The notes under the pieces were generated by a model. That model worked only from the letters and a program-made list of their open reading frames with translations. It had not been told where the DNA came from and did not search any database. Position numbers and translations under genes: made by a program. DNA of 64,000 bases from JAKAGZ01 sp964412105 (GTDB taxonomy: Bacteria; Bacteroidota; Ignavibacteria; Ignavibacteriales; Ignavibacteriaceae): contig CAYPNM010000007.1 in NCBI GenBank assembly GCA_964412105.1, positions 1 through 64,000 on the forward strand. Reading direction: 5' to 3'. Shown in pieces: positions 1 to 9,423 of the stretch (the stretch's first letter is position 1; the number at the start of each line of letters is the position of its first letter).

Positions 1-654
1 TGGAAAATAGTGGCAAAGGACAGTAAAGGTGCAACTACTGATGGGCCTGTTTGGAACTTTACTACAATATCACCTACTCCAGTGGAATTAACAGCATTTA
101 GTGCAAAGTTAATAATTGGCTTTACAGTTCAATTAAACTGGTCAACAGCAACAGAAGTAAATAATTACGGCTTTGATATTGAGAGGTCAAGCGACATAAA
201 TACCTGGCAGAAGATCGGATTTGTTTCAGGTTCAGGAAATAGTAATTCACCAAAGAGTTATTCATTCAAAGATAGTCCCACAGGAGGCAGTTTATTTAAC
301 TACAGATTAAAACAAATTGATATCGGAGGAGGCTTTAAATACTATGATCCCGTATCGATTAGTCTAGCGGAACTGAACGAACCGCAGCTTTTGCAAAACA
401 GCCCTAATCCCTTTAATCCGTCAACGATTATTAAATTTTATATTCCAAGTAGTTCAAATGTGACAATTAAAATTTATAACATTTTAGGCAGGGAAATAAT
501 AACGCTGTTTAATGAGCAAACTACAGCAGGTTATCATAATGTTTATTGGAATGGAAAGAACAGCAGAGGTGAAAGGGTGGCTAGCGGTATCTATCTATAC
601 AGACTTACAGCCGGAAGTTTTTCACAGACAAAGAAAATGAACTTGGTTAAATAA
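1..654 (+). CDS. C-terminal part of a T9SS-secreted protein (5' end outside window)
   Basis: The reading frame is open from base 1, so the gene starts before the window and only its last 217 codons are seen. The first residues (WKIVAKDSKGATTDGPVW) look like the end of a fibronectin/Ig-like repeat. A linker of the type seen in the other exported proteins here follows (VNNYGFDIERSSD). The last 80 or so residues form a type A T9SS sorting domain (SPNPFNPSTIIKF, YNILGREI, SGIYLYRL, KKMNLVK). The product should be exported across the outer membrane and be surface-attached or released. The function of the missing N-terminal part cannot be inferred. The same C-terminal domain recurs at 20548, 24833 and 59378. 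Confidence 0.85.
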   Translation, partial: WKIVAKDSKGATTDGPVWNFTTISPTPVELTAFSAKLIIGFTVQLNWSTATEVNNYGFDIERSSDINTWQKIGFVSGSGNSNSPKSYSFKDSPTGGSLFNYRLKQIDIGGGFKYYDPVSISLAELNEPQLLQNSPNPFNPSTIIKFYIPSSSNVTIKIYNILGREIITLFNEQTTAGYHNVYWNGKNSRGERVASGIYLYRLTAGSFSQTKKMNLVK

Positions 655-938
655 AAAATTAATTACACTTAAGCTATGTATAAATATTCTAAAGTTAAGG
701 TTATAGAAAGAAAATCGAAAAGTAAATAGTATCTTAATATTGCAGCTCATTATAATCTGAATTGAACAAACTCCAATAATAAAACTTGAGTTTAAATTAA
801 GGATTTAGCGATTAAAACTTACATTATTATTTACTTATGCTACTAAAGGAAGATATTAATTCATGTAATAAATTGACCGCTTTTACTTGATATTTAGAAG
901 AATGTATATATTTTGTAAATTATAAAAACTATTATAGG

Positions 939-1865
939 ATGTATATGGAAGATAAATTTAAATCCGGCGACTTAGTTGAAATTCTAACACCACAAGAAAT
1001 AATACAAACTTTGGATTCACGGGGCACTATTCACGGGCTTCCCTTTATGGCTGAGATGATAGCATATTGTGGAAAACGATACAGGGTTAGATCTAAAATT
1101 GAAAAAACCTGTGTTGTAACTGGAAAAATGAGAGAGTTTATAAATGACGATGTTGTATATCTTGAAAATTTACGATGTGATGGCAGCAGCCATGATGGTT
1201 GTCAACGCGGATGTTTGATTTTCTGGAATGAAGCCTGGTTAAAGAAAGTAGACGACGATAATGATACAAATATAGATCCAATAATTGAAGATGCTTCTCT
1301 TCTGAGAAGCAGGCTTATAACAAAAAATAGTCCTGATAAATATTTTTGTCAATCTACCCAATTAAGTGAAGCAACACAAAAATTATCTCACACTCAGAGA
1401 ATATCAAAACTTGCAAAAGAAATTACGTCGAATACAGTTGGCTTATTAATGGGCTTAAAATCAATTGTTTTTCCCCTATGGTGGAGGCTAAGGTTCAAAA
1501 AATTGATAGGGGGTTTAGCACAAACACCAATATCCGAATTAAATTTGCAACCAGGTGAAATTGTAGAGGTAAAATCTTTTGAAGAGATTAAAAGCACACT
1601 GGATAAGAAGGGCAGAAATAGAGGACTAGAATTCCATTACGATATGATGCAATTCTGTGGAAAACAATATAGGGTTAGAAACAGGTTAGAAAAAATGATA
1701 AGTGAAGCTAGTGGTAAAATGCTAAAGATAAAAAATACAGTCATATTGGAAGATGTCACCTGCGATTTTGCTTATAGATTCTGGGGTTGTTCTCGCTGCA
1801 TATTTCAATATTGGAGAGAAATCTGGTTAAAAAGAATTGATAATAATCGGCTTCAGCCAAAATAA
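939..1865 (+). CDS. Unrecognised protein with two tandem cysteine-rich domains
   Basis: I cannot assign a function. The 308-residue protein contains two copies of one domain, about residues 8-104 and 205-301. They share the order GD/GE-[LI]VE, LD..G...GL.F, [YF]CGK.YRVR, CD......C, and W.E.WLK at the end. Copy 1 has cysteines at 44, 58, 80, 88 and 92; copy 2 keeps those at 240, 275, 284 and 287 but has no partner for C58. I recall similar single domains as uncharacterised proteins beside bacterial biosynthetic gene clusters (memory, not checked). The linker is polar apart from a hydrophobic patch near residues 168-182. No signal peptide is visible, so a cytoplasmic protein is likely. ATG 945 is an alternative start. 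It is transcribed toward the polysaccharide locus. Confidence 0.7.
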   Translation: MYMEDKFKSGDLVEILTPQEIIQTLDSRGTIHGLPFMAEMIAYCGKRYRVRSKIEKTCVVTGKMREFINDDVVYLENLRCDGSSHDGCQRGCLIFWNEAWLKKVDDDNDTNIDPIIEDASLLRSRLITKNSPDKYFCQSTQLSEATQKLSHTQRISKLAKEITSNTVGLLMGLKSIVFPLWWRLRFKKLIGGLAQTPISELNLQPGEIVEVKSFEEIKSTLDKKGRNRGLEFHYDMMQFCGKQYRVRNRLEKMISEASGKMLKIKNTVILEDVTCDFAYRFWGCSRCIFQYWREIWLKRIDNNRLQPK

Positions 1866-1882
1866 TTGAAGAATTTCCTTAG

Positions 1883-1907
1883 ATATTAGAATTGCAAATG
1901 CTAATAT
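1883..1907. terminator. Weak AT-rich hairpin between convergent genes
   Basis: ATATTAG (1883-1889) and CTAATAT (1901-1907) can pair around an 11-base loop, between the convergent stops at 1865 and 1915. There is no U-tract on either side, so termination is only suggested by position. Confidence 0.25.
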
Positions 1908-1914
1908 GAGCTTA

Positions 1915-3078
1915 TTATAATCTTGCAGCACGCGGAGTATAAGCCTTTCTCCAAAGGGATTTCATTTTTTCCAAAATTTTCAACCGAATTAAAACAAATT
2001 TTATCAAATTATTACCAAATAATGATGTATTATATAAAAAGCTAAACATTAAGCCTCTTACTGTTTGAGTAAAGATAAATATATCAGATTCATTGTAAGT
2101 TAAATCACAAAAGAGCCTTTTGTAATGTGAGCCAGATAAGCCAAAGTCATATAAATCTACTTCCTTTGCGGAAATAAAATCATTTATCATATTTATCAGC
2201 AGAAAGAATCCCGGATTGTAATTCTGATATTCTGGGTCAAAATCTGTGGTAAATAAGTTAAAAATTCTTTTATACAATACACCACTCCAGTGAGCAACAG
2301 GTTCGCCTTTAATATATAATATATAAATGCGTAGCCAATCACAGGAAGCAAAGTATGACCAATGGCGATATTCTTCCTCAGTATTTGAAAATCCAACTCC
2401 CATTCCCCCTTTCCAGGCTTTAGAATAAACTTTCTCAATATCATTTAATACCTTATTTATATCAGAACCCTTCTTATAACACCGAATTTCATAATTACCT
2501 GAAAATGACTTTTCCATTTTGTTCCGCCATTTACGAATATTTGATTTAGTGTTTTTAGATCTTTGCTGAAAATATTCTTCAAACGAGTCGGGCATTTTCA
2601 ATGCCCATCTGTCTTTAATATCAGGCATTAAATTACGATAAAACACATTTACATTTCTTTTTATCCAGTCATAAAAAGGTAAACCTGCCCTCAAGCTGTT
2701 GAATATAGCATAATCAATTTTGTGCTTTTTAATAAATCTTCTGAGCTGCAGAAGGGCATCGGCTATTTGAGATTCAGAAAAATCACCTAAAATTCCCTCA
2801 TAAAATATTTCAAGGCATTTTGTATTAAATTTGAAAAGATTTTTATAGCCGAATTTAATTCCTAATTTTTTTTTGAAGATTCTGCCAACAATCAGCCTGC
2901 CTGACGATTCCGGTTCAGGTGAATATAGGATAAAGAAATTTTGTTTCCTCTTTGGTGGATTAGTCAGCCAAAATTTAAGGAAATTTAAGTCAGTAATATA
3001 TCGCTTTGAACGACTATTAAAGAGATAACCAACCTCCTCCAAGTCTTCTACTTTTTCAATAACTTTTGTAACGTACAT
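1915..3078 (-). CDS. CelD/BcsL-type GNAT acyltransferase
   Basis: The 387-residue protein has the double-GNAT layout of the CelD/FemAB-like acyltransferases (Acetyltransf_6 type). The middle is basic and has the typical RSKNTKSNIRKWRNKME stretch (about 173-189), followed by the acyltransferase core: AWKGGMGVGF, WLRIYILYIKGEPVAHWSG, then LYDFGLSGSHYKRLF near 315-330. Members of this family transfer acyl or aminoacyl groups to sugars and are common in exopolysaccharide loci, so a role in decorating the polysaccharide is inferred; donor and acceptor are unknown. It is the last gene of the long minus-strand locus and lies 188 bases after its neighbour. Two other proteins of this general type occur at 13828 and 28466. 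Confidence 0.75.
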   Translation of the reverse strand: MYVTKVIEKVEDLEEVGYLFNSRSKRYITDLNFLKFWLTNPPKRKQNFFILYSPEPESSGRLIVGRIFKKKLGIKFGYKNLFKFNTKCLEIFYEGILGDFSESQIADALLQLRRFIKKHKIDYAIFNSLRAGLPFYDWIKRNVNVFYRNLMPDIKDRWALKMPDSFEEYFQQRSKNTKSNIRKWRNKMEKSFSGNYEIRCYKKGSDINKVLNDIEKVYSKAWKGGMGVGFSNTEEEYRHWSYFASCDWLRIYILYIKGEPVAHWSGVLYKRIFNLFTTDFDPEYQNYNPGFFLLINMINDFISAKEVDLYDFGLSGSHYKRLFCDLTYNESDIFIFTQTVRGLMFSFLYNTSLFGNNLIKFVLIRLKILEKMKSLWRKAYTPRAARL

Positions 3079-3266
3079 TGAGTACTCTCAGGCTTCTCAT
3101 TGATTTTATTAAAATTTTTATTATTAAGAAATTATCTGATGATAATATATTAGTTGAATAAATAAGGCTACTAGACTTTTCTCTAAAGATAATCAGGTTA
3201 ATCAAAATTGGGAAAATACTTCGTAATTATTTTAAATCTTAATTTAAACAAGCCAAATAAAAATTA

Positions 3267-4349
3267 TTAATTGTTTTTATATTGTTCAAGATCAAAATCC
3301 TGAAAAATTGCAAATTCATATTTATCCGGATTTTGCGACACATATTTTAAAAAGGGTTTTAGACTTCGCTGATTGAATAAACTGAATAATTTGGAATGGC
3401 CAATTGTAACAAATGGTATATCCATTTTTAACTGTGAGTATTTTCTTTCCACCTTCTTTAATTGCCTGATTAGTTGAAAACCTGTACACTGATTGAAATC
3501 AGCTTTCATTGCGCTTTTAGAAGTTAATTTTGAATACACTTTCGAGATTTTGGATTTTTTTACAAAATTGATATTTCCCTTATTTATATGATGATTAATT
3601 CCTTCTTTAAAATTATGTTTTTTGGACAAATAAGCTCTGTAAATCCTACTAAAAGAAAAGAAGGACCATAAAGGCATATTTTCACTAAAAATCGGAAATT
3701 CATAAATTTCTCCCAAAGAATTTCTGATCAAAATATTTGTATTATCAGCAATCCAGGGAATTGCATCACTTGGACTTTCTGTATAATCGAAGCTAACCAA
3801 TCCTTTTCTCTTACCGTATTTAAAAACAGAAGTATCAATTTTAATTCCGTTATTTTTAAGTGCCGAAATTATATTACCGGATGGCATCATAGCCCAATTG
3901 GCCGCCCGGAAAATATTGCAGCGATATTCTTTATCAACTTCAGTCAAAGTGTTTTCAAGGAATTTCTTTGTTATGCTAACTATTTCATTTATTCTTTCAT
4001 ATGAAAGGTTTGCCAGGTTATAATCATCCCAGCATTTTTTCCATTTCCCGTTTTCAAACCTAGCACTAAAATACGATGAATGAATATGCAGCTGAACATC
4101 GTGTCCTCTCTTAATTGCTTCCTGTAATTGTTTAACAATACTTAAATAGCCATAATCATCCTTACCAAAATTCTCAAAGTACTCCTTAAATTTTAATATT
4201 TCTGCGACATCTGCCATGATCGTAAGCTTTGCGCCATACTCATCAAGAAAGTCCATTAATCTATTAGTCGGGTCAACCATAAGTTCAATCGGATTCCCCT
4301 CACCATTTCCATGTATTTCATAATCAAGGGTAAAAAGTATTTTTATCAT
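3267..4349 (-). CDS. Polysaccharide deacetylase-like (NodB superfamily) protein
   Basis: This 360-residue protein starts with the beta-strand motif ILFTLDYE (residues 4-11), a variant of the TFDDG metal-binding motif of carbohydrate esterase family 4. It carries the histidine motif HDVQLHIHSS near residues 85-95 and an RAANWAM motif near 150, matching the order of the family. Enzymes of this type remove N-acetyl groups from sugars in a metal-dependent way. No signal peptide is visible, so it may act on a cytoplasmic lipid-linked intermediate. It lies between the DUF354 transferase and the CelD-type acyltransferase in a same-strand run of polysaccharide genes. The divergent motifs leave the exact activity open. 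Confidence 0.7.
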   Translation of the reverse strand: MIKILFTLDYEIHGNGEGNPIELMVDPTNRLMDFLDEYGAKLTIMADVAEILKFKEYFENFGKDDYGYLSIVKQLQEAIKRGHDVQLHIHSSYFSARFENGKWKKCWDDYNLANLSYERINEIVSITKKFLENTLTEVDKEYRCNIFRAANWAMMPSGNIISALKNNGIKIDTSVFKYGKRKGLVSFDYTESPSDAIPWIADNTNILIRNSLGEIYEFPIFSENMPLWSFFSFSRIYRAYLSKKHNFKEGINHHINKGNINFVKKSKISKVYSKLTSKSAMKADFNQCTGFQLIRQLKKVERKYSQLKMDIPFVTIGHSKLFSLFNQRSLKPFLKYVSQNPDKYEFAIFQDFDLEQYKNN

Positions 4350-4453
4350 TTTAATTCTTAAGAAGAAGTTAATTGGTCTAGTTAATTATAATGTTCGTAA
4401 TTTCTATTAATTATTTTTCAATTCAATAAAAGTAATATAAATGAATCTGATTA

Positions 4454-5512
4454 TTATTTCCCTATCTCATTCATTAAATCCATTATTGAATTAGTTATAA
4501 ACATTAAGGTTTGTTTGCTGTGATGAATGTCCGCATCATTTCTTATGCGTTTTTCTATTCTAATTTTATTTTTAACGTCATCCTTATTTCTTATCAAGAC
4601 CAGCCTGCCCGCTTCCGATAAATACTTATCTACCGATCCTATTTCACTTCCAAAGATACTATACGCAGGAACCTTTAAAGCAGCGGCTTCTCTAATCATA
4701 GTTCCGCCACCACTAATTACAAGGTCAGAATACCATATTAAATTTAAACCATTGACTGCAATTTCAGGAATTATAACTTTTCCTGATTTTATATCAGATT
4801 TCCATTCATTGTAAATTTCTTTTTTTTGATCAATTGTTCTGGGTGTAATAACAATTTGTGTATTCAGAAGCACGGATATATAATTAATTGTCTCATAAAA
4901 AAGATCCTTGCTCTTTTCCACATAATAATGAGCTGAAAAAGCGGGAGGCCTTATCGTTACTATTACTTTTTCCATTTCAAGCTTTAGCTTGTCAACAATT
5001 CCAGGATCGGGAAGAAATTTATGGATATAAACATCTTCCTTAATACCAGGGTATTTGATAATCTTTTCCGCATTAAGATGAATTTTACTGTCAGGGATAA
5101 CATCAGGCAATAATTTGAAATTGGGTCTAAAAAATGGTAATCCCCGTGCTAATTCATAATCGAATGCCATTGCGCTTTTTATTCTGAGTAATTTAGCTGT
5201 AAATATTTGTGAACGGGAACCGTGCGATAAAGCTAACAGCGGCCTTCTTTTCATTACGATTGTGGCCAATTTAAACGATCTGGTTAATAGTCCTAATATT
5301 TTAAGATATTTATTCTTTCCAAAATGTTTTCCAACTTTTATATATTTTATTTTAAATAGTTCAGCAAGTTGAATTACTTGCGCATAGTCCCTCGCAGTAG
5401 TTAAGACCTCAATACCTTTATCTTGGAGTTCTTTTATTATAGGATCAAAGAACAATACGTGAGGAGAATTATCTAAATCTATCCATACAATTCTCTGTTT
5501 TATATCAGTCAT
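4454..5512 (-). CDS. DUF354 family glycosyltransferase-like protein
   Basis: The 352-residue protein matches the DUF354 family, a GT-B-like fold related to UDP-GlcNAc 2-epimerases. The N-terminus reads IVWIDLDNSPHVLFFDPII, and further motifs are ALSHGSRSQ near residue 95 and DLVISGGGTMIREAAALKVPAYSIFG near 260-290, which is the typical nucleotide-sugar-binding end of a GT-B fold. It sits directly downstream of the UDP-GlcNAc 2-epimerase-like gene, 94 bases away, a pairing that suits a role in polysaccharide synthesis. Family members are known almost only from sequence, so donor and acceptor cannot be named. There is no signal peptide or membrane segment. Confidence 0.75.
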   Translation of the reverse strand: MTDIKQRIVWIDLDNSPHVLFFDPIIKELQDKGIEVLTTARDYAQVIQLAELFKIKYIKVGKHFGKNKYLKILGLLTRSFKLATIVMKRRPLLALSHGSRSQIFTAKLLRIKSAMAFDYELARGLPFFRPNFKLLPDVIPDSKIHLNAEKIIKYPGIKEDVYIHKFLPDPGIVDKLKLEMEKVIVTIRPPAFSAHYYVEKSKDLFYETINYISVLLNTQIVITPRTIDQKKEIYNEWKSDIKSGKVIIPEIAVNGLNLIWYSDLVISGGGTMIREAAALKVPAYSIFGSEIGSVDKYLSEAGRLVLIRNKDDVKNKIRIEKRIRNDADIHHSKQTLMFITNSIMDLMNEIGK

Positions 5513-5606
5513 TAAAAGCCCTTAGAAATTATAGTGTAAATCGAAAATTTATTTTTAATCTGTAATTTTGATACCATAGTTTGCAAACAACCCATCTGTC
5601 AAAGAA

Positions 5607-6704
5607 TCAATTTGTCTTAAGAGCTAATATTTTGCATATTCTTTCAGCTGCTTTGCCATCCCATAATTCAGGTATGGAACCAGTTTTCTTTTTACCTTTA
5701 ATTACCTTAATCACTGCTTTTTCGGCTTTTGCAAATTCTTCCCCAATAAGTTGATTTGTCCCTTCACGGACCGTTGATGGACGTTCAGTTGAAGCTCTTA
5801 AAGTAATACATTGTGTGCCAAGATATGTACTTTCCTCCTGTATTCCGCCAGAATCGGTTAAAATCAGTTCTGATTTTTCAAGTAGATGAATAAAATCAAT
5901 ATAGCCTATCGGCTCAGTCAACAGTATATTTTCATTCAATTTATCAAGTAATCCAAACTTTCCTAAATTTTTTCGAGTTCTAGGATGAATAGGAAAAGCA
6001 ATTTTCCTAAGTAATGACAATGAATTAAGCATTTTCACCAAACCACTAAGTCTTTGTTCAGAATCCACATTACTTGGACGATGCATTGTCACGAGAATAA
6101 ATTTTCCTTTATTTAAACCAAGTTCCTCAAGAATTTTTGAAGATTTAGCAAGTGGCAAAATGCTGACTAAGCTATCTATCATACAATTGCCAACGAAGAA
6201 TATCTTTTCCTTACTAATACCCTCCTTTCTTAAATTTACCATCCCACTTTTTTCAGTAACGAACAAATAATCTGAGATTGCATCTGTTAAAATTCTATTA
6301 ATCTCTTCCGGCATATTGCGATCATAACTTCGTAATCCCGCCTCAATGTGAGCTACCTTTATATGAAGCTTTTGGGCGGTAAGTGCGCAAGCAATAGTAG
6401 AATTAACGTCTCCCACAACAATAATCAGATCGGGTTTCTCAGAATGCACCAATTTTTCAAATTCGATCATAATTTTTCCCGTTTGTTCTGCGTGTGAACC
6501 ACTTCCTACACCCAAAAAAAAATCAGGAGCTGGTAGTCCAAGCTGTTTAAAGAATATATCCGACATATTTGCATCATAATGCTGACCTGTATGACAGATC
6601 AGATGCATTATGTTTTTTTTATATCTTTGAAACACTTTATGTATGGGCGCAACCTTCATGAAGTTTGGTCTTGCTCCGACGACTGTTATTATTTTCATTT
6701 TCAC
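5607..6704 (-). CDS. wecB: UDP-N-acetylglucosamine 2-epimerase (non-hydrolysing)
   Basis: The 365-residue protein has the full family pattern: ITVVGARPNFMKVAPI at the N-terminus, HTGQHYDANMSD near 40-52, VVGDVNSTIA, HIEAGLRSYDRNMPEEINR near 117-135, and LTDSGGIQEES followed by RASTERPSTVREGTN near 280-305. These residues bind UDP-GlcNAc and catalyse its conversion to UDP-ManNAc. The TERP...REGTN ending is typical of general WecB enzymes; WbpI-type epimerases acting on diacetamido-uronic acids usually differ there, so I favour UDP-GlcNAc as substrate. The WbpB/D/E-like genes at 33-37 kb still make the WbpI role possible. Start ATG 6704 or 6698. Confidence 0.88.
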   Translation of the reverse strand: MKMKIITVVGARPNFMKVAPIHKVFQRYKKNIMHLICHTGQHYDANMSDIFFKQLGLPAPDFFLGVGSGSHAEQTGKIMIEFEKLVHSEKPDLIIVVGDVNSTIACALTAQKLHIKVAHIEAGLRSYDRNMPEEINRILTDAISDYLFVTEKSGMVNLRKEGISKEKIFFVGNCMIDSLVSILPLAKSSKILEELGLNKGKFILVTMHRPSNVDSEQRLSGLVKMLNSLSLLRKIAFPIHPRTRKNLGKFGLLDKLNENILLTEPIGYIDFIHLLEKSELILTDSGGIQEESTYLGTQCITLRASTERPSTVREGTNQLIGEEFAKAEKAVIKVIKGKKKTGSIPELWDGKAAERICKILALKTN

Positions 6705-6834
6705 CTTAATTGATATACCGAATACGGGTTTTATTAAATTTATGTATGATATGCTTTCTGAATATTGAACTAAATAGACAATTTATTATTTTGCAGGTCT
6801 ATTTCCGTTTTCATTTAGAAATCCATAACAATTA

Positions 6835-8097
6835 TTATACAACTTCCACCTCCTGTCTCCGGAGCCGCGCAAATAAAATCAGATATGAAATAATAAACAT
6901 TACTCCAAGAAAATTGCCAACATTAAACAAAACAGACTCCTGCAAACTGATTATTAATGCCGCAATAATAAACCATTTCCAGGGAGATGGAGAATTCAAT
7001 TTGCGTAGGTTAACAAAGTACCTTACAGTCATAATAACAAATATGCCAAGCCCTATAAAACCAAGTTCGTTGGTTATATCTATATAAGCATTATGTGATT
7101 CGTTAGGCAACCAGATAAACACTGAGTTTATATGTTCAAGATATTGAGAAGGAGGATTAACGCCCCAAAATGCACGAAAACCAGTGCCCAAAAAAGGATG
7201 ATGAGAAATGCTTATGAGCATAGCTGTCCACAGGTCAGTCCTGCCTGAAAATGACGGGTCCTTTCCTATAGTTTCAGTAAATGTACCAATTATCTCAGGG
7301 GAAATAATGATAAAAGATACAATCATTATTACGCTAAATAAAAAAATAATTACCGAAGCAGCACGACCTAGACCAAGCGGTTTAAATAATTCATCAATTG
7401 AAAATAGCGCACCCATAATCCCTATTAAAAAGAAAGTTGAAATTGAAGTCGCACTTCTGGAACCGACTAAAAGAGCTAGAGAAAATAGGATAGCCATAGA
7501 TGCAATAAATTTTGCAAATCCTTTCTCCATTTTATAAATATAATAACTCAATATTATACAAACCAAAGCCCACTGACCGAGAGTATTCTTGGTATAAGAA
7601 AATCCCCTCCAGGTATGAAATTTTGGGTCTTTAGCCCCAGGTATTGCAAGACAAACAGCGACTGAAAGAAATACATATAAATACAAAACAGGTTTTACAA
7701 ATTTAAGTATCTCATCGGTAGAAGACGTATGCACAAGCAAAGATAACATAACCGTAAATAATGTAAGGGTCAAAAATAATCGTTTGGCAGTATCAACTGG
7801 ACTAAGCGACCAGAATGTGCTAAAAAAACACCAGACTAAAAATATGGTAAAAACCTTTTCCCTTTTAATAATGGCTATAGCGTCAAGACGTCTCACAAAA
7901 AGTGAAATTAAGGATGCAAGAAATAAAATGGTATAAACTACCTGATTAATAATGTTCCCACCCCCTCCATAATCACTATCTCCCTTTGATTGGAAAGGCA
8001 GGGAAGTGCCAAAAAATCCAAAAAACAAATAAACCACAAATATAATTATGGCTATTTGGAAGTAAATATTTCTTTGAACTTTACCTTCCACTGGCAA
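6835..8097 (-). CDS. O-antigen ligase / Wzy-type polymerase family membrane protein
   Basis: The 420-residue protein is almost entirely hydrophobic, with about ten to twelve membrane segments. It has the Wzy_C family signature: a region with FSGRTDLWTAML near 283-295, a long periplasmic loop holding PFLGTGFRAFWG, and NESHNAYIDITNELGFIGLG near 330-350. The family either polymerises lipid-linked repeat units or ligates glycan chains. As the only such gene in this locus, beside a flippase, it most likely polymerises the exopolysaccharide in the Wzx/Wzy route. The start codon called here is TTG (8097); a GTG two codons downstream is an alternative. It lies in a same-strand group with the GT4 and epimerase genes. 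Confidence 0.85.
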   Translation of the reverse strand: MPVEGKVQRNIYFQIAIIIFVVYLFFGFFGTSLPFQSKGDSDYGGGGNIINQVVYTILFLASLISLFVRRLDAIAIIKREKVFTIFLVWCFFSTFWSLSPVDTAKRLFLTLTLFTVMLSLLVHTSSTDEILKFVKPVLYLYVFLSVAVCLAIPGAKDPKFHTWRGFSYTKNTLGQWALVCIILSYYIYKMEKGFAKFIASMAILFSLALLVGSRSATSISTFFLIGIMGALFSIDELFKPLGLGRAASVIIFLFSVIMIVSFIIISPEIIGTFTETIGKDPSFSGRTDLWTAMLISISHHPFLGTGFRAFWGVNPPSQYLEHINSVFIWLPNESHNAYIDITNELGFIGLGIFVIMTVRYFVNLRKLNSPSPWKWFIIAALIISLQESVLFNVGNFLGVMFIISYLILFARLRRQEVEVV

Positions 8098-8250
8098 AAC
8101 AAAACTGTATTATTGAAAGAATACCAGAATTTAACATTAATCTAATTATTTAAAATTTTCTTACGCTTTTAACTTTGGGCTGATTTCTAAAGTATCACAA
8201 TTTGATAACTCTATTAACGTTTCCCATCGCAATTCACTAATTTAATACTA

Positions 8251-9387
8251 TTATGTTTTCAACTGCTGATAAATTTCCTTCATCGATAAGCCTATATTTG
8301 TCCAAGAAAATTTTGTATCATTCAAATTTCTGGCATAGGAACACATTTTGTTAATATTACCAGGGTTAGAATAAAAGCGAACGATCGCTTCGGCTACTCC
8401 AACGGAATCATTGCTGTTCGTGACAAATCCGCTTTTCCCATCCTCAATAAACTCTTCAAAATCGCCTACTCGTGTTCCAATAATTGCCCGTCCGAATGAA
8501 TAAGCCAGATGTAAAACACCACTGTGCGAAATTATTCTATATGGTAATATTAAAACATCACTTGCTAGAAAATAAACTGCCACTTTTTCACGCGGTATAA
8601 ACTCAGAATGATAAATTACTCTAACTTCCTTTGGTAATTCTGAAATTATTTTATTATATCTCCCGGCTAATTTTTCAGACTGCATGGCACCGGCTATTAT
8701 GAGAGTTAGATTACCAACCGTTTTTGATGCTATTACTGTCGCCTCTAATAGGATATCCAAACCTTTATACTCTTTTATAAAACCAAAGAACAGCATCACC
8801 TTTTCATTGCTATTTAGCTCAAAATATTTCCTCGCTTCATCCTTTGTTAATAATTTATCAGGAACATAATGATTGAAATTACCATGGGGAACTATTCTAA
8901 TCTTTTCAGGATTTAACGAGACTTTTTCCAGTAACATTCCCTTATTCTTACCTGAATGAACTATTAGAATATTTGCTGATTTATATAAAATAATATTTAA
9001 CAGATTATTAATTTTGCTTTTATTAAGCGGGGATACATCGTGTACTGTATATACTAATTTTTTACCTACCAGTCTTAAGAACAGAAAAAAGAAACTTTCT
9101 GCTTCTATTCTTCTAAGAAACTGAAAGTGAATGACATCAAATTTGTTTTTCTTAATATATTTATATAATCTTATTAAATAATTAATGTATTTTAATAACT
9201 TGTCAGATTTACTTACAGATGGGTCCTTAGTAGGAGATAGTTTAATAAGAGGAAAATCTATCTTAAAACCAATCTGTCGGTCTTCAGGTACAACAAGATT
9301 TATATCTATTCCCACAGTTTTTAACCCGGAGCAAAGATAAAATGTATAATCATTTCCGACAGCAGAATCCACCATACAGATTTTCAT
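8251..9387 (-). CDS. Glycosyltransferase family 4
   Basis: A GT-B glycosyltransferase of about 378 residues. The N-terminus is MKICMVDSAVGNDYTFYL, the middle has FDVIHFQFLRR and KLVYTVHDVSPLNKSK, and the C-terminal half has the donor-binding pattern VMLFFGFIKEYKGLDILLEA, then HSGVLHLAYSFGRAIIGTRVG and DFEEFIEDGKSGFV with the conserved glutamates. It should add a sugar from a nucleotide donor to the lipid-linked repeat unit in the cytoplasm. The frame can start upstream at GTG 9420, which would place it 3 bases after the flippase stop. I prefer ATG 9387 because the family begins at MKI...; the start is not certain. Confidence 0.85.
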   Translation of the reverse strand: MKICMVDSAVGNDYTFYLCSGLKTVGIDINLVVPEDRQIGFKIDFPLIKLSPTKDPSVSKSDKLLKYINYLIRLYKYIKKNKFDVIHFQFLRRIEAESFFFLFLRLVGKKLVYTVHDVSPLNKSKINNLLNIILYKSANILIVHSGKNKGMLLEKVSLNPEKIRIVPHGNFNHYVPDKLLTKDEARKYFELNSNEKVMLFFGFIKEYKGLDILLEATVIASKTVGNLTLIIAGAMQSEKLAGRYNKIISELPKEVRVIYHSEFIPREKVAVYFLASDVLILPYRIISHSGVLHLAYSFGRAIIGTRVGDFEEFIEDGKSGFVTNSNDSVGVAEAIVRFYSNPGNINKMCSYARNLNDTKFSWTNIGLSMKEIYQQLKT

Positions 9388-9423
9388 ATTACCATTATTT
9401 ATATTCAAATTATTATGCACAGT

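Noticed and set aside
5607..6704. Naming the epimerase as WbpI (diacetamido-uronic acid epimerase)
   Set aside because: The TERP...REGTN segment fits general UDP-GlcNAc 2-epimerases better, although the WbpB/D/E-like genes in the same locus keep the option open.
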